Origin: LMUY01 sp964242925 | GTDB lineage: Bacteria > Pseudomonadota > Alphaproteobacteria > Acetobacterales > Acetobacteraceae | Length of the DNA stretch: 18,641 nucleotides | NCBI GenBank assembly: GCA_964242925.1 | Contig: CAXTBW010000087.1 | Span: 1-18,641 of the forward strand | Direction: 5' to 3' | Shown here: positions 8,586 through 15,855 of the stretch, in pieces | How positions within the stretch are numbered: position 1 is the stretch's first letter | Layout of the letters: the number at the start of each line of letters is the position of its first letter | Made by a program: the position numbers and the translations under genes | Notes under the pieces: model-generated | Database searches by the model: none | What the model was told of the DNA's origin: nothing | Seen by the model: only the letters and a program-made list of their open reading frames with translations

Positions 8586-9114
8586 CGCGCTGCTGCAACT
8601 CGCCGTGCTGTTCGCCCCGCTCTCGTTGCTGTCGGTCGGCGGCGGACAGACGCTGGTGGCGGAGATCCACCGCCAGGTCGTCGCCCACCACCACTGGATG
8701 ACCGAGACGCAGTTCGTCGACGCCTTCGCCATCGCCCGCATGGCGCCGGGCCCGGGCACCCTGCTCGTGACGTTGATCGGCTGGCAGGTGGCCGGCGCCT
8801 GGGGCGCGCTGGTGGCGTCGGTGGCGATCTTCGCGCCCACCGCCCTGCTGGTCTACGGCCTGGCCCGCCTGTGGAAGCGGTTCCAAGGCGCGCGATGGCA
8901 GGTGGCGCTCGAGGTTGGATTGCGGCCGGTCGCTTCCGGCATGATCCTCGCCTCGGGCCTGGTGCTGGTCGAGGCGCTGGATGGCGGCTGGCTGGCCAGG
9001 GGGATCGCGGTCGCGTCCACCGCGTTGTTGCTGGCCACGCCGGTCAATCCCATCGTCCTGATGGCGGGCGGCGCGGTCGCCTTCGTGGTGCTGAACGGGG
9101 TGTTGCCGGCATGA
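8578..9114 (+). CDS. Chromate transporter, half-size ChrA, C-terminal-type subunit
   Basis: This is a 178-residue partner of the preceding gene. It repeats the CHR fold: LFAPLSLLSVGGGQTLVAEI, then HHHWMTETQFVDAFAIARMAPGPGTLLVTLIGWQVAG, matching the GGG and APGP signatures of the family. About five to six membrane segments follow, ending in VLNGVLPA. The start is GTG at 8578, giving an 8-bp overlap with the upstream gene. The stop TGA overlaps the next gene's ATG in ATGA (9111-9114). Known short-chain CHR pairs work as heterodimers, and an antiparallel pair is a reasonable inference here. Confidence 0.88.
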   Translation: MRSALLQLAVLFAPLSLLSVGGGQTLVAEIHRQVVAHHHWMTETQFVDAFAIARMAPGPGTLLVTLIGWQVAGAWGALVASVAIFAPTALLVYGLARLWKRFQGARWQVALEVGLRPVASGMILASGLVLVEALDGGWLARGIAVASTALLLATPVNPIVLMAGGAVAFVVLNGVLPA

Positions 9115-10508
9115 ACGAGCTGTTGACGCCCGACGAAATGGGCCGCGCCGACGCGCTGGCGATCGCGCGAGGCGTGCCGGGCGACCTGCTGATGGAGCGC
9201 GCCGGCTGGGCGGTGGCCCGCGCGGCGCGGCGGTTCGGCCCCTGCCGCACGCTGGTGCTGTGCGGCCCCGGCAACAACGGCGGCGACGGCTACGTCGCCG
9301 CGCGCTTGCTGGCTGCGGCGGGCTGGCCGGTTCGGGTGGCGGCCCTGGCGTCCCCGCGCGCAGGGAGCGACGCCGCCCTGGCCGCCGCCGCCTGGGCCGG
9401 CCCGGTCGCCGCGTTCGACCCGGCGGACGCCGCCCGCGCAGAACTCGTGATTGACGCCGTGTTCGGGGCCGGGCTGGCGCGCGACGTTGACGGCCTGGCC
9501 GCCGACACATTGGCCGCCGCGCGCCGCATCTTGGCGGTGGACGTGCCGAGCGGGGTCGACGGAGCCACCGGCGCGGTGCGCGGCCGCGCGGCGCAGGCGG
9601 CCTGCACGGTCACTTTCTTCCGCCGCAAGCCCGGGCACTGCCTGCTGCCCGGGCGCGATCTGTGCGGCGACATCGTGTTGGCCGACATCGGCCTGCCCGC
9701 CGCCGTGCTGGACGACATCCGGCCGCTGACCGTCGCCAACAGCCCCGCGCTCTGGACGCTGCCGGTGCTGCCGGCCTCCACCAACAAATACGCCCGCGGC
9801 TACGTGTCGGTGCTGGGCGGCGCCGCGATGACAGGGGCGGCGCAACTTGCGGCGGCGGCGGCCCGGCATGGCGGCGCCGGCATGGTGACGATCGTGGCGT
9901 CCGGCAACGCCGCCCGCTACGCGCACGCGCCGGCCGGCCTGATCGTGAACGACGAGCCGCTCGCCGCGCTGCTGCCCGACGCAAGGCGCACGACCTGGGT
10001 GTGCGGCCCCGGGCTGGGGATGGACGCGGCGCGGGCGGACCTGCCCCGCGTGCTGGCGGCCGGACGCCAGGTGGTGGCCGACGCCGACGCGCTGAGCGCC
10101 CATGCCGGCCACCCGGAGGCGCTGCGCGGCACGGCCGTGATCACCCCGCACGAGGGCGAGTTCGCCCGGCTGTTCGGCCCGTCCGGCGCCGACCGGCTGA
10201 CCGCCGCGCGGGACGCGGCGCGGCGGATCGGGTTGGTGGTGCTGCTGAAAGGCTCCGACACCGTGATCGCGGCGCCCGATGGCCGCGCCGCCATCAACGG
10301 CACGGGCACGCCCGCCTTGGCGACCGCCGGCGCCGGGGACACGCTGTCCGGCCTGATCGCCGCACTGCTGGCGGGCGGCATGCCCGCGTGGGAAGCCGCT
10401 TGCGCCGGCGCTTGGCTCCACGGGCGCGCGGGGGAGGCGCTCGGCATCGGGTTGGTCGCGGAGGACCTGCCGGTGGCGATCGCCCGCGTAATGCGCGATT
10501 TGACCTGA
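9111..10508 (+). CDS. nnr: Bifunctional NAD(P)H-hydrate epimerase / ADP-dependent NAD(P)H-hydrate dehydratase
   Basis: This 465-residue protein repairs damaged, hydrated NADH and NADPH. The N-terminal YjeF epimerase domain (about 1-215) shows CGPGNNGGDGYVAARLL, VIDAVFGAGLARDVDG and VDVPSGVDGATG. The C-terminal ribokinase-like dehydratase domain (about 220-465) shows NKYARGYVSVLGG, CGPGLG, DADAL, TPHEGEFARLFG, LLKGSDTVIA and the ATP/ADP-site motif TAGAGDTLSGLIAALLAGG. The order and length are those of the fused bacterial enzyme. The start at 9111 overlaps the transporter stop (ATGA), so translation is probably coupled. The longer open frame upstream is a shadow of the transporter gene. The gene lies 64 bp before the malonyl-CoA decarboxylase gene. 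Confidence 0.95.
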   Translation: MNELLTPDEMGRADALAIARGVPGDLLMERAGWAVARAARRFGPCRTLVLCGPGNNGGDGYVAARLLAAAGWPVRVAALASPRAGSDAALAAAAWAGPVAAFDPADAARAELVIDAVFGAGLARDVDGLAADTLAAARRILAVDVPSGVDGATGAVRGRAAQAACTVTFFRRKPGHCLLPGRDLCGDIVLADIGLPAAVLDDIRPLTVANSPALWTLPVLPASTNKYARGYVSVLGGAAMTGAAQLAAAAARHGGAGMVTIVASGNAARYAHAPAGLIVNDEPLAALLPDARRTTWVCGPGLGMDAARADLPRVLAAGRQVVADADALSAHAGHPEALRGTAVITPHEGEFARLFGPSGADRLTAARDAARRIGLVVLLKGSDTVIAAPDGRAAINGTGTPALATAGAGDTLSGLIAALLAGGMPAWEAACAGAWLHGRAGEALGIGLVAEDLPVAIARVMRDLT

Positions 10509-10537
10509 TCAAACGCCTCTCAACAAACCGGCTTTTA

Positions 10538-10552
10538 CGGCATACGTTGCCG
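10538..10552. other. Small inverted repeat between nnr and the malonyl-CoA decarboxylase gene
   Basis: CGGCA and TGCCG flank the loop TACGT. A competing pair, CCGGC at 10528 with GCCGG at 10549, is also possible. There is no T-run, so it is a weak terminator at best; it might be an operator. Nothing else is visible in this 64-bp gap except the GGAG before the next start. Confidence 0.25.
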
Positions 10553-10572
10553 GGCACGCCGGAGACGCCGCC

Positions 10573-11958
10573 ATGAGCGAGACTGCGACCATTGGCCTGT
10601 TCGACCGCGCCATTCGCCGGATCACCGGCGTATGGCGCGACATGGCGGCCGGCGTGCCGGACGACGACGACGGCATCGCCGCCCAAATGCGCGCCTGCCT
10701 GTTCGGCCGCGGCGGCGAGATGGCGGCCCGCAACCGTGCCGCCAAGCTCGCCCAGGCCTACCTGCAGCTGGGCGAGGACGGCCGCACCGCCTTCCTGCGC
10801 ACCCTCGCCGAGCTCGACAGCGACCCGGCCGCCATCGCCGCCGCCTACGAACGGCTGCAATCCACCGAGGACCCGGCCGAGCGCACCACCGCAACCTCCG
10901 CCCTGCGCCGCGCCCTGGAGCCGCCGCGCATCCGGCTGCTGACCCAGTTCACCACCATCCCCGACGGCATGAAGTTCCTGGTCGACCTACGCGCCACCTT
11001 GCTCGCGCGCGTCAAGGGCGACCCCTACCTGGCGGCGCTCGACAGCGACCTGCGCGCGCTGCTGGCCAACTGGTTCGATGTCGGCTTCCTGGAGCTGCAG
11101 CGCATCGACTGGAGCAGCCCGGCCGTGCTGCTGGAGCGCCTGGTCGGCTACGAAGCGGTGCACGAGATCCGCTCGTGGTCGGACCTGAAGAACCGCCTGG
11201 ACAGCGACCGCCGCTGCTACGCGCTGTTCCACCCGCGCATGCCGGCCGAGCCGCTGATTTTCGTCGAGGTGGCGCTGGTGCGCGGCCTGGCCGGCAGCGT
11301 GCAGCGGCTGCTCGACAAGCGGGCGCCGTTGCTGGACCCGAAGAACGCGGACACGGCGATCTTCTACTCCATCAGCAACTGCCAGCGCGGGCTGGCCGGC
11401 ATCAGCTTCGGCAACTACCTCATCAAGAAGGTCGTGGCCGTGCTGGACGCGGAGTACCCAACGCTCAAGACGTTCGCGACCTTGTCCCCCATCCCCGGTT
11501 TCCGCCGCTGGCTGGACGCTAAGCTGACGGAGAACGCGGCCGGCTTGTTGAGCGGGGAAGAGACGACCGCCCTGCTCGCCGTGTCGTCCGACCCGAAGCC
11601 GGAGGGCGGCGGCGCCGCCCTATCCACCCTGCTCGCCCGCCGCGGCTGGGCGCGGGACGCGGCGGTGGTGAAGGCGGTGGAGCCCGTGCTGATCCGCCTC
11701 GCCGCGCGCTACCTGCTGCTGGAAGGCAAGGGCAAGCGCGCCAGCGACCCGGTGGCGCATTTCCACCTCGGCAACGGCGCCCGCATCGAGCGCCTGATCA
11801 TGTGCGCCGACACCTCGGACAAGGGCGTGCGGGAGAGTGCGACGATGATGGTCAACTACCTCTACGACCCGGCCAAGCTCGAGGATTACCACGAGGAGTA
11901 CGCCGTGGAAGGCAAGCGCAACACCACCGCCGGCATCCGCAAGCTGGCTCGCGCCTGA
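10573..11958 (+). CDS. Malonyl-CoA decarboxylase
   Basis: This 461-residue protein converts malonyl-CoA to acetyl-CoA and CO2. An N-terminal helical domain covers about residues 1-150. A C-terminal acyltransferase-like catalytic domain follows, with FATLSPIPGF (301-310, catalytic Ser305) and VAHFHLGNGARIERL (394-408, catalytic histidine probably His398). The C-terminal MMVNYLYDP and YAVEGKRN segments are also typical. Length equals that of known alphaproteobacterial enzymes. GGAG lies about nine bases before the ATG. In rhizobia this gene sits with matB and matC; neither is present here. Instead the stop codon overlaps the start of a thiamine-dependent E1 gene (TGATG), so the two are probably made together. 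Confidence 0.95.
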   Translation: MSETATIGLFDRAIRRITGVWRDMAAGVPDDDDGIAAQMRACLFGRGGEMAARNRAAKLAQAYLQLGEDGRTAFLRTLAELDSDPAAIAAAYERLQSTEDPAERTTATSALRRALEPPRIRLLTQFTTIPDGMKFLVDLRATLLARVKGDPYLAALDSDLRALLANWFDVGFLELQRIDWSSPAVLLERLVGYEAVHEIRSWSDLKNRLDSDRRCYALFHPRMPAEPLIFVEVALVRGLAGSVQRLLDKRAPLLDPKNADTAIFYSISNCQRGLAGISFGNYLIKKVVAVLDAEYPTLKTFATLSPIPGFRRWLDAKLTENAAGLLSGEETTALLAVSSDPKPEGGGAALSTLLARRGWARDAAVVKAVEPVLIRLAARYLLLEGKGKRASDPVAHFHLGNGARIERLIMCADTSDKGVRESATMMVNYLYDPAKLEDYHEEYAVEGKRNTTAGIRKLARA

Positions 11959-14303
11959 TGCAGACGGTCGCCGAGAGCCGGCTGGCGCTGCTGGAGCAGA
12001 TCCGCCGCAAGCTGCTGTGGTTGTCCGCCTGGGCGATCCACAATGCCAACCACATCCGTCCCAATCGCGACGGGCTGAAGGTGGGCGGCCACCAGGCCTC
12101 GTGCGCCTCGGTCGCCGCGATCATGACGGCGCTGTATTTCGACGCGCTGAGGCCGGAGGACCGGGTCGCGGTGAAGCCGCATGCCGGCCCGGTGTTCCAC
12201 GCCGCCAATCTGCTGTTCGGCCGCCAGACCGTGGACCAGCTCGCACGGTTGCGCAGCTTTGGCGGCGCGCAGCCGTATCCGAGCCGGGTCAAGGACGGGG
12301 CGGAGATCGACTTCTCCACCGGATCGGTCGGGCTGGGCGTGGCGATCACCTCGTTTGCGGCGCTGATGGCCGACTACGTGCGGCTGCACGGCATGACCGA
12401 TGCCAAGCCGGGCCGCATGGTGGCGATCGCCGGCGATGCGGAGCTGGACGAGGGCAACATCTACGAGGCGCTGCTTGAGGGCTGGAAGCACGACGTCCGC
12501 AACGTGTGGTGGATCATCGACTACAACCGCCAAAGCCTCGACTCGGTGGTTCCCGACCGGCTGTTCGGCCGTATCGAGGGCCTGTTCGGCGATATGGCGT
12601 GGAACGTCGTGACGCTGAAGTACGGCAGCAAGATGAAGGCCGCGTTTGCCCGGCCGGGCGGCGAGGCGCTGCGGTTGTGGATCGACGACTGCCCTAACAG
12701 CCTCTACTCCGCGCTCACCTTCCAGGGTGGCGCGGCGTGGCGGCAGGTGCTGCTGGCCGACCTCGGCCGGTCCGAGGGCATCCGCGCCATCATCGACCCG
12801 ATGGACGACGCGGCGCTGGGCGAGTTGATGACGAATCTCGGCGGCCATGACCTGCCGACCTTGCTGGACGCTTTCGCCGCCGCGGACGCGGCCGGCGACA
12901 CCCCCACCTGCTTCATCGCCTACACCATCAAGGGCATGGGCCTGCCGTTCGCCGGGCACAAGGACAACCACTCCGGCCTGATGAGCCGCGAGCAGATGGA
13001 CGCGTTCCAGGCCGAGCAGCGCATCCGGCCCGGCCACGAGTGGGACCTGTTCGAGGGACTGGACGCCTCGCCCGAGGAGATGCGCCGCTTCGTCGCCTCC
13101 GTCCCGTTCGGCCGCAGCCTGCTGCCGTCCGGGCGGGCGATGGCCGCGCCGATCATCCCGGTCCCCGCGGAGATGCCGCCGCAGAAGCGCACCGGCCGCG
13201 CGTCCACCCAGGCGATCTTCGGCGATATCCTCTCCACCATCGGCAAGGGCGAGGGCGATTTCGCGCCGATGGCGGACCGCATCGTCACCACCAGTCCGGA
13301 CGTGACCGTCTCCACCAATCTCGGCCCCTGGGTGAACCGCCGCGGCATCTTCGACCGCCACACCCGCAACGACGTGTTCCGCGACAGCAAGCTCGCCTCC
13401 GCCCAGCGCTGGGGCATGAGCCCGTCCGGCCAGCACGTCGAGTTGGGAATCGCCGAGCAGAACCTGTTCCTGCTGCTGGGGGCCGCCGGGCTGAGCCACA
13501 GTCTGCATGGCGCGCGACTGCTGCCCGTGGGCACGGTGTACGATCCGTTCGTCAACCGCGGGCTCGATGCGCTGATCTACGCCTGTTACCAGGACAGCCG
13601 GTTTCTGCTGGTGTCCACCCCCTCGGGCATCTCGCTGGCGCCGGAGGGCGGACAGCACCAATCCATCAACACCCCGCTGATCGGGATGGCGGCGGACCGG
13701 CTGCACGCCTACGAGCCGACCCACGGCGACGAACTGGCTATCCTGCTGCGGCATGCCTTCGTCCACATGCAGGCGCCGGATGGCTGCGCGGTGTGGCTGC
13801 GCCTGTCGACCCGGCAGATCGACCAGCCGCAGCGCGCGCTGGACCCGGCCGCGGTCATCGCCGGCGCGCATTGGGCCGTGCCGCCTGGCCCCGGGGCGCG
13901 CATCGCATTGGCTTACCAGGGTCCGGTGGCCCCCGAGGTGCTGGCTGCCCATGCGGAGCTGGCGTCGGAGGAGCCCGGGGCGGGGTTGCTGGCCATCACC
14001 AGCCCGGATCGATTGCACGCCGGATGGCTATCGGCCGCCCGCCGCCGCCGCACTGGCGAGCCGGCGGCGTTGTCGCACATTGAACGTTTGCTGGCTCCAC
14101 TCGCGCCGGGAGCAGCTCTTGTCACCGTGCTGGACGGTCACCCGGCGGCGCATGCGTGGCTTGGGGCCGTGAGAGGCCAGCGCGTTGTTCCGCTTGGTCC
14201 AGACCGGTTTGGCCAGGGCGGCGACTTGCCGGATCTGTACAGGGAATATGGGCTCGACGAGGACGCGATCCTCGACGCCTGCGCGCAGGCGATGCTCGGT
14301 TAG
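11958..14303 (+). CDS. Single-chain thiamine-diphosphate E1 enzyme of the AceE/transketolase type
   Basis: This 781-residue protein is related to the homodimeric pyruvate dehydrogenase E1 (AceE), but shorter than its usual length of about 890. The thiamine-diphosphate site is at residues 159-190: GDAELDEG with a downstream N190 in IDYNRQSLD, the GDx...N pattern with Ala in place of the third Gly. Also visible are RPNRDGLKVGGHQASCAS (34-51), AYTIKGMGLPFAGHKDNHSG (321-340) and VELGIAEQNLF (494-504), whose E500 probably activates the cofactor. EGGQHQSINTPLIG fits the AceE region carrying QHE. The Pseudomonas MdeB (2-oxobutyrate/pyruvate dehydrogenase-type E1) is a likely relative, from memory. 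No E2 or E3 gene is nearby, so the substrate is open. The start ATG shares one base with the decarboxylase stop. Confidence 0.88.
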   Translation: MQTVAESRLALLEQIRRKLLWLSAWAIHNANHIRPNRDGLKVGGHQASCASVAAIMTALYFDALRPEDRVAVKPHAGPVFHAANLLFGRQTVDQLARLRSFGGAQPYPSRVKDGAEIDFSTGSVGLGVAITSFAALMADYVRLHGMTDAKPGRMVAIAGDAELDEGNIYEALLEGWKHDVRNVWWIIDYNRQSLDSVVPDRLFGRIEGLFGDMAWNVVTLKYGSKMKAAFARPGGEALRLWIDDCPNSLYSALTFQGGAAWRQVLLADLGRSEGIRAIIDPMDDAALGELMTNLGGHDLPTLLDAFAAADAAGDTPTCFIAYTIKGMGLPFAGHKDNHSGLMSREQMDAFQAEQRIRPGHEWDLFEGLDASPEEMRRFVASVPFGRSLLPSGRAMAAPIIPVPAEMPPQKRTGRASTQAIFGDILSTIGKGEGDFAPMADRIVTTSPDVTVSTNLGPWVNRRGIFDRHTRNDVFRDSKLASAQRWGMSPSGQHVELGIAEQNLFLLLGAAGLSHSLHGARLLPVGTVYDPFVNRGLDALIYACYQDSRFLLVSTPSGISLAPEGGQHQSINTPLIGMAADRLHAYEPTHGDELAILLRHAFVHMQAPDGCAVWLRLSTRQIDQPQRALDPAAVIAGAHWAVPPGPGARIALAYQGPVAPEVLAAHAELASEEPGAGLLAITSPDRLHAGWLSAARRRRTGEPAALSHIERLLAPLAPGAALVTVLDGHPAAHAWLGAVRGQRVVPLGPDRFGQGGDLPDLYREYGLDEDAILDACAQAMLG

Positions 14304-14351
14304 GCCGCGACTAGGTCAAGCCGATCGACAACGGTTGCCGAGCGACCGAGC

Positions 14352-14525
14352 CTAGCGAGTGGCGGCTGACGACTCCTCGGCGTCCCATTGAAGGTGAAGC
14401 CGGCCCCGAACTGGGTGTCGGATCATGGTCACAGCCGTTGCGACGATCGAAATCATCGACAGCAAGATCCGACTAGCAATCAACGCCGCTTTACGATCTT
14501 CAACGTTCATATCAAACTCGCTCAT
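14352..14525 (-). CDS. Possible small membrane protein (57 aa)
   Basis: I do not recognise this. The predicted peptide begins MSEFDMNVEDRKAALIASR and has one hydrophobic stretch at about residues 15-36, followed by a basic tail, consistent with a single-pass inner-membrane protein. The start at 14525 has only a weak purine-rich upstream stretch. The open frame extends far upstream, but that part is antisense to the iclR gene end and arginine-rich. The surrounding 14461-14580 is about 43 percent GC by my count, well below the rest of the window. This could mean a promoter region, a recent arrival or decaying sequence. It may not be a gene. Confidence 0.35.
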   Translation of the reverse strand: MSEFDMNVEDRKAALIASRILLSMISIVATAVTMIRHPVRGRLHLQWDAEESSAATR

Positions 14526-14641
14526 TTTTGGCCCCCAGTCTCTTATAATCCCATTCGGGTTGCCAAGACATGATTTTAATATCGAAAAATGAACGCTGTT
14601 GCTTCCCTGAAGCCTGAGAGGTGTCCAGCTTCGTCGTCCGC

Positions 14642-14691
14642 GACGCCCAGGCTGTCTGGCGCCGTGGACGCCCAGGCTGTCTGGCGCCGTG
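14642..14691. repeat. Perfect 25-bp tandem duplication
   Basis: Two identical, directly adjacent 25-bp copies occupy 14642-14666 and 14667-14691. The unit begins GACGCCCAGGCTG and ends CTGGCGCCGTG. It lies just after the stop of the minus-strand iclR gene. Each copy contains the palindrome GGCGCC. It could be a recent slippage duplication. Confidence 0.9.
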
Positions 14692-14713
14692 AGAGAGTCT
14701 GCCGCGCAACCGA

Positions 14714-15496
14714 TCACCCTCCGAACGCCGACCCGGTCGCTTCCGCAGCGGCAACCAGCGGCGTCAGGAGCGCATGCGGCCGGGGTGGGCGCATGCGCAA
14801 TGCTGGGGAGGCGATGCTGAGCACGGCTACGACGGCGCCGGCGCCGTCCCGCACCGCGGCGCTGACCGTCACGGCGTCGTCGGCGATCTCGCCGGTGGTG
14901 ATGAGCCAACTGCGGGAGCGGATGCGCGGCAGCTCGGCGGCGATCCAGGCCGGGTCGGTCCGGCTGCCGGCGCCGAGGCGGGGTAGCCGGCTCGTCAGCA
15001 CGGCGGTTTGTATGGCGAGCGGCGCGTAGGCCAGCAGCAGGCGGCCGGGCCCGGCGTGCAGCGGGCTGCGGTCGCCGGGCGCAGCGAACAGCCGGGCGGT
15101 CCGCGCGCCGGACTGCACCGCCAGCACCTCGCCTTGTTCACCGTCGCGCACGGCTAGGATGACCGGCTCTCCGCAGCTGCGGGTGAGCGCCGTCATGGCG
15201 GGGGCGGCGGCCATCTGGGGCAGCCCAAGTTGGGTGGCGGCGCGCGCCAGCGGCAGCAGGCCCGTGCCCAATCGCCAAGCGCCGCGCTGACCTTCCTGCA
15301 ATGCGAAACCACGCGCCTGGAGCGTGCGCAGGATGCGAAAGGCGTTCACGGTGGTGCAGCCGGATGCGGCGGCCAGGTCGACCAGGGTCGCGGGTCCAAG
15401 ACGGGCCATGGCCGTCAGGACGCTTAGCGTCCGGTCTACGGCGCCGATGACGTAGCTTGGCGGCTCGGCAGGCGCGCCGCTCGCGTCATGCGCCAT
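14714..15496 (-). CDS. IclR family transcriptional regulator
   Basis: This 260-residue protein has an N-terminal winged helix-turn-helix domain (about residues 15-75), seen in VIGAVDRTLSVLTAMARLGPATLVDLAAASGCTTVNAFRILRTLQARGF (given here as separate motifs: AVDRTLSVL, LVDLAAASG, RILRTLQARGF). The IclR ligand-binding domain covers about 80-255, with LHAGPGRLLLAY and a C-terminal VSAAVRDGAGAVVAVLSIASPA. Such proteins bind a small carboxylic acid or aromatic effector and control catabolic operons, usually nearby. The target here is unknown. The gene is convergent with the decarboxylase/E1 genes, not divergent, so control of that operon cannot be assumed. The start at 15496 has a poor Shine-Dalgarno match. 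A perfect 7-bp inverted repeat lies about 72 bases upstream. Confidence 0.88.
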   Translation of the reverse strand: MAHDASGAPAEPPSYVIGAVDRTLSVLTAMARLGPATLVDLAAASGCTTVNAFRILRTLQARGFALQEGQRGAWRLGTGLLPLARAATQLGLPQMAAAPAMTALTRSCGEPVILAVRDGEQGEVLAVQSGARTARLFAAPGDRSPLHAGPGRLLLAYAPLAIQTAVLTSRLPRLGAGSRTDPAWIAAELPRIRSRSWLITTGEIADDAVTVSAAVRDGAGAVVAVLSIASPALRMRPPRPHALLTPLVAAAEATGSAFGG

Positions 15497-15567
15497 TCGG
15501 CCCCATTTCAGGCCCCCTCGCTGAGCATGGCCGACGGTAGGACGCGCGTGCCGAGTCGCCGCACCCT

Positions 15568-15586
15568 CGCGGACGGTTTGTCCGCG
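15568..15586. promoter_or_regulatory. Perfect inverted repeat upstream of the iclR gene
   Basis: CGCGGAC and GTCCGCG flank the five-base centre GGTTT. It lies 72-90 bases before the iclR start and upstream of the tRNA promoter candidate. IclR-type regulators bind short inverted repeats and often control themselves, so an operator is possible; a simple RNA hairpin is the alternative. Confidence 0.35.
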
Positions 15587-15625
15587 CCCGTTTCGCGCCC
15601 CCCTCCCGCTTTGTCGCCGCCCCGC

Positions 15626-15654
15626 TTGTCGCCAGGTGGACGGTGCGCTAACAC
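15626..15654 (+). promoter_or_regulatory. Candidate promoter for tRNA-Leu (and tig)
   Basis: TTGTCG at 15626-15631 and TAACAC at 15649-15654 are separated by 17 bases, an acceptable alphaproteobacterial sigma-70 pattern. The expected transcript start near 15661 would give about 50 bases of leader before the mature tRNA. A second small inverted repeat, CCGAC/GTCGG, is at 15665-15677. Confidence 0.4.
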
Positions 15655-15709
15655 CCCGCGCTTGCCGACCTTGTCGGGAGGCGGGCGTGCGGCAGGCGGC
15701 GTGGTGTAG

Positions 15710-15791
15710 GCGGGCGTGGTGAAACTGGTAGACACGCCAGATTTAGGTTCTGGTGGCGCAAGCCATGGGGGTTCAAGTCCCTCCGCCCGCA
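15710..15791 (+). tRNA. tRNA-Leu (anticodon UAG)
   Basis: The acceptor stem GCGGGCG (15710-15716) pairs fully with CGCCCGC (15784-15790), and A15791 is the discriminator. The anticodon arm is CCAGA-TTTAGGT-TCTGG, with anticodon TAG at 15744-15746, reading CUA and, with wobble, other CUN codons. The T-arm is GGGGG-TTCAAGT-CCCTC. A variable arm with GGCGCAAGCC gives the class II shape of tRNA-Leu. The CCA end is not encoded. It is 64 bases upstream of tig, a common arrangement in alphaproteobacteria. Confidence 0.97.
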
Positions 15792-15855
15792 TCCGCCGCG
15801 CCATCTCCGCCGACGCATCCCCGTCTTTGCGCGACTACTGAGGACCACCGCCGCC

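Larger units (their letters stand above)
14304..14713. other. Intergenic stretch with AT-rich pocket
   Basis: About 410 bases lie between the E1 gene and the iclR gene. They hold the weak 57-residue reading frame, an AT-rich pocket (14461-14580) with TATAAT-like sequence near 14543, and a perfect 25-bp tandem duplication. I see no terminator with a T-run after the E1 gene. Confidence 0.6.

Noticed and set aside
11886..14018. Long minus-strand frame (710 residues) opposite the E1 gene
   Set aside because: It is a shadow of the E1 gene; the plus-strand frame has clear thiamine-enzyme motifs.
14526..14909. N-terminal extension of the small frame at 14352-14525 to 185 residues
   Set aside because: The extension overlaps the end of the iclR gene in another frame, crosses the 25-bp duplication and is strongly arginine-rich.
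15488..15709. 73-residue plus-strand frame between the iclR gene and tRNA-Leu
   Set aside because: It runs through the hairpin and the tRNA promoter candidate, is Arg/Pro/Ser-rich, and has no ribosome binding site.
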